From Lautropia sp. SCN 70-15 (lineage in GTDB: Bacteria > Pseudomonadota > Gammaproteobacteria > Burkholderiales > Burkholderiaceae_E): a stretch of DNA of 6,865 nucleotides. The position numbers and the translations under genes are program-made. Shown one piece after another: positions 1-6,686 of this stretch. Numbering within the stretch: position 1 is the stretch's first letter; each line of letters begins with the position of its first letter. Location: assembly GCA_001724315.1 (NCBI GenBank), contig MEEC01000144.1:1-6865 (forward strand), read 5' to 3'. The notes below the pieces were generated by a model, which saw only the letters and a list, made by a program, of their open reading frames with translations, ran no database searches and was not told where the DNA came from.

Positions 1-869
1 TGTGACTGGTAGGCGGCCGTGCGCGGATCGGGGCGGTCCGCACCGAGCCCCTCGTGCGGCAGTTGCGACCAGCGCGTGCCGTCGCTCGCCGACAGCTCGA
101 ACCAGTTCTCCAGGCGCAGCGCGCCGGCCTCGCCGCGCAGCGTGAACTCGACGACGTCGGGCCCGGCCGCGCCGGCCGAGGCGCTGACCAGCACCGGCAC
201 GCCGCCGCAGGACAGCCGCGCCAGCGCCGAGCGTTCGCACAGGGCCGGGTCTTCCTGCCAGCCGATGGTCGCCGTCTCGATCGCGACCGGCCCGAGCAGG
301 CGGCGCAGCAGGTACACGTAGTGCGACAGCACCTCGCGCACGAATCCGCCCTCTTCCCGAAAAGCCAGCCAGCCGGCGTTCGCCTGCCAGTCGCGCGGCC
401 AGCGCGAGAAGAACAGCCGGATCTCCGCCTGGCGCGGGCTGCCGATGGCGCCCGCCCGCAGCCGGGACTCCATGGCCGCGACCGCCGGGGCCGAGGCGAA
501 CACGTAGTTCACGCCGTTCGGGGTCGAAGATCCCGAGAGCGCCTGCACGATCGCCTCGCCGTCGGCGAGGTTCACCGCCAGCGGTTTCTCGCAGAAGACC
601 TTGCGGCCGGCGGCGATCGCCATCTCGACGTACTCGCGGTGGAAAGCCGGCGGCGTGCCCACGTAGACGATGTCCACGTCCTGGGCCTCGATCGCCGCGC
701 GCGCGCTCGAGGCGAGCGGAACCTCCGGGAAATCGGCGGCCGCCGAACGCATGGCCCGGTCGGCGACGTCCCAGGCAGCAACGACCTTCAGGTCGTTCCG
801 GTGGCGGGTCTGGTCGAGCATGCGGCGCCCGATCACGCCGAGTCCGATCACTGCGATGCCGTGGCTCAT
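1..869 (-). CDS. Gfo/Idh/MocA-family NAD(P)-dependent oxidoreductase, C-terminus cut by window edge
   Basis: The 289 visible codons run off the window without a stop. Family members are usually about 320-380 residues, so only the C-terminal end is missing. The N-terminal Rossmann fold has the dinucleotide-binding GLGVIG at residues 9-14, and the family-typical EKP motif is at residues 94-96 (CEKPLA), where the lysine is normally catalytic. The C-terminal domain starts near residue 125. Its active-site segment reads GGFVREVLSH (174-183); H183 aligns with the usual catalytic histidine, but the usual aspartate of GGGxxxDxxxH is E179. The ATG start at 869 is supported by a CAGGA Shine-Dalgarno (877-881) 7 nt upstream. 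The gene begins 31 bp after the EptA-like stop, so it is probably co-transcribed with the transferases. A soluble cytoplasmic enzyme that oxidises or reduces a sugar or sugar derivative is expected from the family. The substrate cannot be read from the sequence. Confidence 0.9.
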   Translation of the reverse strand, partial: MSHGIAVIGLGVIGRRMLDQTRHRNDLKVVAAWDVADRAMRSAAADFPEVPLASSARAAIEAQDVDIVYVGTPPAFHREYVEMAIAAGRKVFCEKPLAVNLADGEAIVQALSGSSTPNGVNYVFASAPAVAAMESRLRAGAIGSPRQAEIRLFFSRWPRDWQANAGWLAFREEGGFVREVLSHYVYLLRRLLGPVAIETATIGWQEDPALCERSALARLSCGGVPVLVSASAGAAGPDVVEFTLRGEAGALRLENWFELSASDGTRWSQLPHEGLGADRPDPRTAAYQS

Positions 870-876
870 CGGGGAA

Positions 877-881
877 TCCTG
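877..881 (-). promoter_or_regulatory. Shine-Dalgarno for the oxidoreductase gene
   Basis: On the minus strand the sequence reads CAGGA, followed by 7 nt and then the ATG at 869. It is the clearest ribosome binding site in the window. It fixes the start of the oxidoreductase and lets it be translated independently of the upstream EptA-like gene, with which it does not overlap. Confidence 0.6.
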
Positions 882-900
882 TCTGGAGGTCGAGGCGCCA

Positions 901-2601
901 TTATCCACGGGGCGCGAGCGCCACCGCCGCCGGCCGTTGCGCCGAGCAGGGCAGCAGCGCGTCCAGCGCGGGGCTGTAGGCAGCCGTCTCGACGTTCATC
1001 AAGCCGAGCACCGAGTGAAAGAGATTGTCGTGCGACAGCGGCTCGGCGGATCTGCCGCGCAGGCAGTCCATCCGCGTGCCGCCGCGCGCCTGCATTCCAG
1101 TCGACAGCCAGGCGACCATCGGCACGTGCGTCTGCTCGGCCGGCGCGATCGACCAGGGCACGCCGTGCAGGTAGAGGCCGCCTTCGCCCAGCGATTCGCC
1201 GTGGTCGGACACATAGAGCAGCGCCGTGTCGTTGGCGCCGCTGTCGGCGCGGCCCTTCAGCCAGGTCAGGGCGAGATCGAGGAAGCGATCGGTGGCCGCG
1301 ATCGTGTTGTCGTAGGCGTTGATCACATGCTCCACGGGGCAGTCGGCGAGCATGTTGCTCGTGCACTCCGGCTGGAAGGGCTTGCGGTCGGCCGGCGTGC
1401 GCTTGAAGTAGGCGGGCCCGTGGCTGCCCATCTGGTGCATGACCACGACCACGCCGCGCGCCCGCCTTTCCGGATCCAGCGCCGCGATCCGGCGGTCCAG
1501 CCCGTCGAGCATCGCCTCGTCGAAGCACTCGCCGGCATCGCACAGGCCGGCCGCCGGCTCGTCGAGCATGCGCACGCCGGGCACCCGCGCGCAGACGCCC
1601 TTGCACCCGGCCTGGTTGTCGAGCCACAGCACGGCGAGCCCCGCGCGGCTCAGGACGTCGAGCAGGTTCTCGTGCACCGCCGTCCGGTCGCCGCCCTGCT
1701 CGCGGGTGAGCGGCGAGAACATGCAGGGCACCGACACGTGGGTGTTGGTGCCGCAGGCGCTCACCTGGCTGAAATTGACCAGGTCGCCCGCTTCCTGCCA
1801 ACGCGCGAGCGCGGGCGTCGTCTGGCGGGCGTAGCCGTTCAGGCCCCAGTTCCGGGCGCGCGCGGTCTCGCCCACCACGAGCAGGAGCAGCGGCGGGCTG
1901 CGCCGCGCGGCGTAACCGGGGCCGAGCGTCGCGTCCACACCCACCGGTTCGAGCGCGCTGGCTTGCGCCGGAAGCTGGTCGGCCGCCAGCCGGGCGCCGG
2001 CATAGACGGCATTGAGCGGATTGACCATGTAGCGCAGCGACTTCTGCTCGCGGACCACGGGGGCCAGATCCTGGAAGCCCAGCAGGACCGCGGTGACCGC
2101 CACCGCCACCCCGACCAGTGCGCCGACCGCGTTGCGCCAGGTCCGCTCGAACCAGCGCCGCCGCGGCAGCGGCCGTCGCCAGATCCACCACAGGGCGGGG
2201 CCGGCAACGAGCAGCACGGTCGCGGGAAGCGACCAGGACATCAGGTCGCGCGCCTCCCGCGCGTCGGTGTTGATCACGTTGGCCAGCATCGTGCTGTCGA
2301 TCACGGCGCCGTACTGCCACATGAAGTGGCTGTTCGCGGCGGCGATCACCGCGAGCAGGCTGGCCGCCGGCCGGAACAGTCGCGGCCAGGCGAGCAGGGA
2401 CAGCAGTGCGCCGGTGCCGCCCGCCACCATCAGACCGATGCCGGCGAAGATCACGAACTGGCGCGACGATCCGCCCGCCAGCTCGTGCAGCCTTTGCCAG
2501 AGCGGCAGGTTGCCGGCCACGGTGAGCCAGAGCACGAGCCCCCAGACGGTGACGAAGCTCCGGGACATCCCGGTGGCGCGTCGCGGTCGCGCGGCGCTCA
2601 T
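901..2601 (-). CDS. eptA: EptA/MCR-type phosphoethanolamine transferase (lipid A or LPS core modification)
   Basis: This 566-residue protein (TAA stop) has the full EptA architecture. Five TM helices lie at about residues 14-36, 48-70, 77-98, 120-141 and 156-175, followed by a periplasmic sulfatase-fold domain from about 235. Expected catalytic and zinc residues are present: E245 in GETARARNWGLNGY, nucleophile T287 in CGTNTHVSVPCMFS, H394 in HQMGSHGP, D466/H467 in SDHGES and H479. Cysteines occur at the family's disulfide positions: C283/C293, C333/C337, C354/C359 and C413/C421. Known family members move phosphoethanolamine from phosphatidylethanolamine onto lipid A, core sugars or other envelope glycans; lipid A addition reduces binding of polymyxin and cationic peptides. 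The ATG at 2601 overlaps the stop of the preceding transferase gene by 4 bp (ATGA), which argues for this start over the internal Met12 and for translational coupling. The family call is firm. The exact acceptor (EptA, EptB, EptC/CptA or opg-type) is not decided by the sequence. Confidence 0.95.
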   Translation of the reverse strand: MSAARPRRATGMSRSFVTVWGLVLWLTVAGNLPLWQRLHELAGGSSRQFVIFAGIGLMVAGGTGALLSLLAWPRLFRPAASLLAVIAAANSHFMWQYGAVIDSTMLANVINTDAREARDLMSWSLPATVLLVAGPALWWIWRRPLPRRRWFERTWRNAVGALVGVAVAVTAVLLGFQDLAPVVREQKSLRYMVNPLNAVYAGARLAADQLPAQASALEPVGVDATLGPGYAARRSPPLLLLVVGETARARNWGLNGYARQTTPALARWQEAGDLVNFSQVSACGTNTHVSVPCMFSPLTREQGGDRTAVHENLLDVLSRAGLAVLWLDNQAGCKGVCARVPGVRMLDEPAAGLCDAGECFDEAMLDGLDRRIAALDPERRARGVVVVMHQMGSHGPAYFKRTPADRKPFQPECTSNMLADCPVEHVINAYDNTIAATDRFLDLALTWLKGRADSGANDTALLYVSDHGESLGEGGLYLHGVPWSIAPAEQTHVPMVAWLSTGMQARGGTRMDCLRGRSAEPLSHDNLFHSVLGLMNVETAAYSPALDALLPCSAQRPAAVALAPRG

Positions 2602-4571
2602 CGAACGGCCCCCGGCTGGCCAAGACTTGCGTGCGTCGGATCGGCCACCGGTTGCGTGGCGTGCAACCGGCCGTCGCGAAGCAGCGCGTCGGCGAGCTGG
2701 TAGTCGGCGATCGCCCGGTCGGCCCTGTCGGGGTCCACCGGAACCGCTCGGGCGCTGCCGTCGACGTCGATCCGGTACTGCGTGAGCTTCTGCTTCGGTG
2801 CGAGCACCACCAGGTCGCGCGTGCCGTTTGCGCCCGGGGTCAGCAGCCCGACCTCCTGGTAGTTGCCGAGCCAGGCGCGCTCGACCGCGTCGGGCGAGAG
2901 CAGGTCCTCGCCGAAGAACCGCCCATGATCGTCGATGCCCAGCCAGGACAGCAGGGTCGGCACCAGGTCGATCTGACTGGCCATCCTGTCGTGGACCGCC
3001 GGCTGGACGTAGCGCGGCGCGTAGAACAGCGCCGGGATCTTGTAGCGGTCAGGCGGAATGCGCGTCTTGCCGGCCACCGAGGCGCAGTGATCGGCAACGA
3101 TCACGAACAGCGTGTCGTCGAACCACGGCCGGCCGCGGGCCTGTTCGATGAACCGGCCGATTGCCCAGTCGGTGTACTTGACCGCGCCATCGCGCCCGGT
3201 CCTGGACGGGATGTCGATGCGACCGTCCGGATAGGTGTAGGGACGATGGTTCGAGGTCGTCATCAGGTGGAAGAACTGGCGCTTGCCGCCTGCCACCGTC
3301 CGATCGATCCGTTCGAGCGCGAAGTCGAACAGGTATTCGTCGGACACGCCCCAGATCGTCGAGAAGCCGACCCGATCGTCGGGAATGGAGGTCCGGTCCA
3401 GCACCTTGTAGCCGTTCCCGGCGAAGAAGCCGTTCATGTTGTCGAAGTAGCCGTAGCCGCCATAGAGGAAGCTCGTCTCGAAGCCCTGCTGGCGAAGCGC
3501 CGCGCCGAGCGTGAGCACGCCCTCGCCCTCCGGGCGGCGGACCACCGACTGGCCGGGCAGTGGCGGCAGGCCCACCGACAGGGCCTCGAGCCCCCGGACG
3601 GTGCGCGTGCCGATCGCATAGAGCTCGGTGAAGAGCAGCCCGTCGCGCGCCAGCGCGTCGAGCGTCGGCGTGAGCCCCTGCTTGTTGCCGAAGCTGCCGA
3701 GAAAGCTCGCGCTCAGGCTCTCGACCTGGATGACGACCACGTGCTTCGGGCGCGCGCCGGCATCGTGCGGGTGTCGCTGGCGCGGCCAGGCGCCGGCGAG
3801 CGCGGCGGCCCGTTGCGGGTCGAGCATCGCGTAGAAGCGGCGGAACGACAGCGCGTTGTCGCGCAGGGCGGCAAGGAAGGCCACGCCGCCATTGCGCGCG
3901 ATCTCCTGGTCGACCGCGTTGGCGCGCAGCGCGGTGGCATTGCCGATCGATCCGTCGATCGCCAGCGCGAGGCGCCCTGCCCCGATCATGGCAACCGCGG
4001 CCAGCGTCGCGACACCCACCCGCAGGGGCAAGGTCCATCCGCGATGCGCGGCCGCGGCCTGGAGCCGGACCGAGCGCCGCCCGAGCAGCCATGCCAGCAG
4101 CAGCCCCGCGCCGCCGAGGCCCGCCAGGATCGGGCCGACCGGGTAGGACTCGACGATGTTGCCGATCACCTCGTTCGTGTAGATCAGGTAGTCGACCGCG
4201 ATGAAGTTGAAGCGCGCGCCGAACTCCTCCCAGAAGAGGATCTCCGAGACGGCCGAGAAGCCGACCGCTGCCACGACGCCGGTCGTGATGGCGAGCCGCC
4301 AGCCGCGACGCAGCAGCCCCGGCGGACGGCTTCGATGCGCGAGCGCGCCGACGAACAGGGCGGGCGCCGCGCAGGCGAAGGCGAAGAGCGCGTCGGCCGC
4401 CGTGCCGCGCAGCAGGATGTCCAGGATGGCCCCTGGCGAGAGATCGATGTCCTGCCAGGCCAGCGAGGCCAGCACGACGCGCGTCGCCGTCGCCGTGGCG
4501 ACCATGACCAGCCAGATCAGCCAGGCGCTCTCGAGCGCGGGATGGGAGCGAAGCAGGAGAATGCGTTGCAT
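2598..4571 (-). CDS. LtaS/OpgB-like sulfatase-family membrane transferase (COG1368-type)
   Basis: From the ATG at 4571 the protein is 657 residues. A GTG at 4610 would add 13. The ATG is preferred because the first TM helix follows it naturally and because the GTG lies only 27 bp from a putative regulator site; neither start has a good Shine-Dalgarno. Five TM helices (about 16-37, 57-79, 93-113, 146-164, 182-200) precede a periplasmic alkaline-phosphatase/sulfatase domain from about 275. Likely active-site residues, by comparison with lipoteichoic acid synthase, are E284 in VESLS, nucleophile T324 in GTRTVRGLEA, H442 in TTSNHRPY and D494/H495 in VADH. Gram-positive LtaS and enterobacterial OpgB (MdoB) both transfer phosphoglycerol from phosphatidylglycerol. 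A Gram-negative enzyme of this group could decorate periplasmic glucans or another envelope polymer, but the acceptor is unknown. Its stop overlaps the start of the EptA-like gene, so the two transferases are made together. The fold and enzyme class are secure; the specific reaction is inference. Confidence 0.9.
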   Translation of the reverse strand: MQRILLLRSHPALESAWLIWLVMVATATATRVVLASLAWQDIDLSPGAILDILLRGTAADALFAFACAAPALFVGALAHRSRPPGLLRRGWRLAITTGVVAAVGFSAVSEILFWEEFGARFNFIAVDYLIYTNEVIGNIVESYPVGPILAGLGGAGLLLAWLLGRRSVRLQAAAAHRGWTLPLRVGVATLAAVAMIGAGRLALAIDGSIGNATALRANAVDQEIARNGGVAFLAALRDNALSFRRFYAMLDPQRAAALAGAWPRQRHPHDAGARPKHVVVIQVESLSASFLGSFGNKQGLTPTLDALARDGLLFTELYAIGTRTVRGLEALSVGLPPLPGQSVVRRPEGEGVLTLGAALRQQGFETSFLYGGYGYFDNMNGFFAGNGYKVLDRTSIPDDRVGFSTIWGVSDEYLFDFALERIDRTVAGGKRQFFHLMTTSNHRPYTYPDGRIDIPSRTGRDGAVKYTDWAIGRFIEQARGRPWFDDTLFVIVADHCASVAGKTRIPPDRYKIPALFYAPRYVQPAVHDRMASQIDLVPTLLSWLGIDDHGRFFGEDLLSPDAVERAWLGNYQEVGLLTPGANGTRDLVVLAPKQKLTQYRIDVDGSARAVPVDPDRADRAIADYQLADALLRDGRLHATQPVADPTHASLGQPGAVR

Positions 4572-4636
4572 CAGGGACCACGATCGGAATCGAAGCCGCG
4601 ATGCTGGCACCGGCGCGATGAGCTTCGCGCGGAGGT

Positions 4637-4656
4637 TTCGTGAGGAATTCGTGAGG
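4637..4656 (-). promoter_or_regulatory. Putative OmpR-family response-regulator box: 9-bp direct repeat, 11-bp period
   Basis: On the minus strand CCTCACGAA occurs twice, perfectly, separated by TT. The repeat-to-repeat distance is therefore exactly 11 bp, about one helical turn. Tandem half-sites with roughly this period are the typical binding architecture of dimeric OmpR/PhoB-family regulators such as PmrA. The site lies in the only sizeable gap of the window, 66 bp upstream of the ATG of the LtaS-like gene and just downstream of the kinase of a two-component system. A looser third copy (plus-strand TTCG and GAGG parts at 4624-4635, with a 3-nt insertion) lies beside it. Binding by the neighbouring regulator is inferred from layout. 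I could not identify a convincing -10/-35 pair. Confidence 0.5.
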
Positions 4657-4685
4657 GCGCGGCCGTCAGTCGCGGCCGGCCAGGT

Positions 4686-6023
4686 TCAGGCCTGCGCCAG
4701 ACGCACCCTGGCTCGGGTGCCGCCGCCGGGTCGCGGCTCGAGCGCGAGCTGCCAGCCGGCCGCGTCGCAGATCCGCTGGGCGATCGAGAGTCCCAGCCCG
4801 AGGCCTTCGCTGTCCGGCCGGAGTGGGGCCTGGCTGCTGCCGTCGGCGGGGGCGCTGCCTGGTCCGTTGCCGCTGCCACCGCCGATGCCGATGCCATCGT
4901 CGTCGACGACCAGCTCGCCGTCGCGCCAATCCACGCGCACCCGCGTGCCGCCACTGTGCCGGACCGCGTTGCGCACCAGGTTGGCGAGCACGATCCACAG
5001 GGCGCTGCGATCCAGCCTGACGACCACGCCGGCCTGAACCTCCGAGCCCAGCGCGATGCCGCGCACCCTGGCTTCCGCCGACAGGTGGCCGAGAACCTCG
5101 GCGACCAGGCGGTCGATGGCGATCTCGCTGGCGGCCTCGGCGCTCCGGCCACGCGCCACGCGCAGCAGCGCGGCGGTCAGCATCGTCATCTCGTCGAGGC
5201 TGGCCTGCACGGTGTCCACCAGCCGGCGCTGGCGCTCGTCGAGCTCGCCGGCGCGCAGCAGGTCGAGCGAGGAGCCGGCGCGCATCAGCGGCGTGCGCAG
5301 CTCGTGATTGGCGGCGGCGGTGAAGGCGCGCTCGCGGGCCAGGATCTCGCCCAGGCGGTCCCGGTAGGCGTCGAGCGCGCCGGCCAGGCGGGCGGTCTCG
5401 GCATGCGCGGCGATCGCGTCGAGTCGCGCCGGGCGCTCGGCCTCGTCCTGGGGTCGGCCGACCGCGTCGGACAAGCCCTGCAGGTCGCGGGTCAGGCGGC
5501 CGGCCATCCGGCCGCTCAGCAGCAGCGCGAGCGCGCCGATCGCGAGCACCGAGAGCGCGAGCGCGGCGATCGCGTTGTGCTGCCGGGCCTCGTGCTCGGC
5601 CACGTCGTAGACGAGGAAGAACCAGGCATCGCCGTCGCGTTCGATCGCCACGTGGTACTCGAGGTCCTCCCCCGGGTGAAGCTCGTAGCCGCCAGCCTGC
5701 CGCGGCAGGCTTCGCAGCCAGGCGGGCATCGCTGCCTCGGCCGCCGCGTCGCCGTCGTGGACCACATGCAGGCTCATGTCGGGCGTGTTCGGCGCGGCCA
5801 GTCCCGGCTGCTGGCGGTGCAAGGCGATGCTGCGCTCGAGCTGCTCGGCGAGGATGCGGTCGATCATCGCCTCCTCGGCGTGATGGCTGACGAACCAGAC
5901 GAAGCTCGCCTGAGCCAGTGCGATCAGCAGCGCCAGCCCGGCAAAGACGACGGCCAGCCGCCGGCGCAGCGAGGGCCGGCGCGCGCGATACGCGGCTTCA
6001 GTCGGCGGCGAGCCGGTAGCCAT
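4686..6023 (-). CDS. Sensor histidine kinase of a two-component system
   Basis: This 445-residue inner-membrane kinase has TM1 at about 24-46, a periplasmic sensor region at about 47-150, TM2 at about 151-170, a degenerate HAMP-like linker (171-230), a HisKA dimerisation helix and a HATPase_c domain. The phospho-accepting histidine is H240 in HELRTP. The N box is NLVRNAVRHS (348-357), G1 is DDDGIGIGGG and G2 is EGLGLGLS (406-413). The ATP lid between G1 and G2 is Gly/Ser/Pro-rich. The roughly 100-residue sensor region is rich in acidic residues and histidines and contains two ExxE motifs (EQLE at 60-63, EDLE at 119-122), reminiscent of the metal-responsive sensors PmrB and ColS; no ligand can be assigned. 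The ATG at 6023 overlaps the regulator gene by 26 bp and lacks a clear Shine-Dalgarno, suggesting translational coupling. It ends 114 bp before the LtaS-like ATG. Confidence 0.95.
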   Translation of the reverse strand: MATGSPPTEAAYRARRPSLRRRLAVVFAGLALLIALAQASFVWFVSHHAEEAMIDRILAEQLERSIALHRQQPGLAAPNTPDMSLHVVHDGDAAAEAAMPAWLRSLPRQAGGYELHPGEDLEYHVAIERDGDAWFFLVYDVAEHEARQHNAIAALALSVLAIGALALLLSGRMAGRLTRDLQGLSDAVGRPQDEAERPARLDAIAAHAETARLAGALDAYRDRLGEILARERAFTAAANHELRTPLMRAGSSLDLLRAGELDERQRRLVDTVQASLDEMTMLTAALLRVARGRSAEAASEIAIDRLVAEVLGHLSAEARVRGIALGSEVQAGVVVRLDRSALWIVLANLVRNAVRHSGGTRVRVDWRDGELVVDDDGIGIGGGSGNGPGSAPADGSSQAPLRPDSEGLGLGLSIAQRICDAAGWQLALEPRPGGGTRARVRLAQA

Positions 6024-6678
6024 GGCCGTGCAAGGTGCGGATCGGATCGAAGTCGCAGCCCGCCTGCGCGAAGGCCCGGCGGGTCGCGGCCACCAGCGTG
6101 CGCAGCGCGTCGCCCTGCTCCCGCTCCTCGCCCCAGATGGCCTGCTCGAGCTCTTCGCGGCCGAAGATCCTGTCGGGCCGCTCCGCGAGCAGCTCGACCA
6201 GCCGGAAGGGCTTGGGCGAGAGCCGCACCTCGATGCCGTCGACCTGCACCCGGCGGGCGGCGCGGTCGACCAGCAGGCGGCCCGCGCGAAGGCTCCCGGT
6301 GGACGGCCGGCCCTGGGCGCGGCGCAACAGCGCGGCCAGCCTCACCGCGAGCTCGGGAAGCTGGAAGGGCTTGACCAGGTAGTCGTCGGCCCCCGCGTCG
6401 AAGCCGGCGAGCTTGTCCTCGAGCTCGTCGCGCGCGGTCAGCATGATCACCGGGGCGTCGCTGCCGATTTCCTCGCGGAAGCGCCGGCACCAGGTCAGGC
6501 CGTCCAGGCGCGGCAGGTTCAGGTCCAGCACCACCGCCTCGGGCGCCTCGCGTGCGGCGAGCGCCATCGCCACGAAGCCGTCGGGCGCCCAGTCGCAGCG
6601 ATGCCCCCTGCCCTGCAGGTAGTCGCAGACGTTGGCCCCGATCACGGGGTCGTCCTCGACGACCAGGATCTTCGCCAT
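5998..6678 (-). CDS. OmpR/PhoB-family response regulator
   Basis: The protein is 226 residues, the normal length for the family. The receiver domain (about 1-118) has the acidic pocket E8/D9/D10, phospho-acceptor D52 in LDLNLPRLDG, the switch threonine T81 and the conserved K103 in LVKPF. A linker near 120-130 leads to a winged-helix DNA-binding domain (about 130-226) that ends in the typical wing sequence HGHGYRL. The recognition-helix segment DALRTLVAATRRAF resembles QseB/ColR-type regulators more than the PhoB-type VDVHI...LRRKL, though this subfamily placement is tentative. The ATG at 6678 has a weak AGCAGG-like ribosome site. The gene starts 8 bp after the stop of the ABC-F gene, and its 3' end overlaps the cognate kinase. 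It is the obvious candidate to bind the 11-bp-period repeat at 4637-4656 and control the transferase operon. Confidence 0.95.
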   Translation of the reverse strand: MAKILVVEDDPVIGANVCDYLQGRGHRCDWAPDGFVAMALAAREAPEAVVLDLNLPRLDGLTWCRRFREEIGSDAPVIMLTARDELEDKLAGFDAGADDYLVKPFQLPELAVRLAALLRRAQGRPSTGSLRAGRLLVDRAARRVQVDGIEVRLSPKPFRLVELLAERPDRIFGREELEQAIWGEEREQGDALRTLVAATRRAFAQAGCDFDPIRTLHGHGYRLAAD

Positions 6679-6686
6679 GCGCCTGC

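Noticed and set aside
866..2623. Alternative minus-strand frame of 585 codons overlapping the EptA-like gene
   Set aside because: It covers the same DNA as the EptA-like frame, which carries every catalytic motif. The alternative translation is Arg/Ala-rich and motif-free.
54..4643. Long plus-strand open frames opposite the minus-strand genes (for example 54-1322, 670-2703 and 2631-4643)
   Set aside because: They lie fully antisense to genes with clear family motifs. Their translations are Arg/Ala/His/Gly-rich with no recognisable domain, as expected of shadow frames in very GC-rich DNA.
4660..4678. Hairpin CGGCCG-7 nt loop-CGGCCG after the kinase stop, as a possible terminator
   Set aside because: The stem is only 6 bp, and no T-run follows on the minus strand. 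A 6-bp GC palindrome pair is easily found by chance at this composition, so I do not call an intrinsic terminator.
4571..4686. A sigma-70 promoter in the gap before the LtaS-like gene
   Set aside because: Apart from the direct repeat, no pair of hexamers with reasonable match and spacing stands out on the minus strand, so no promoter elements are annotated.
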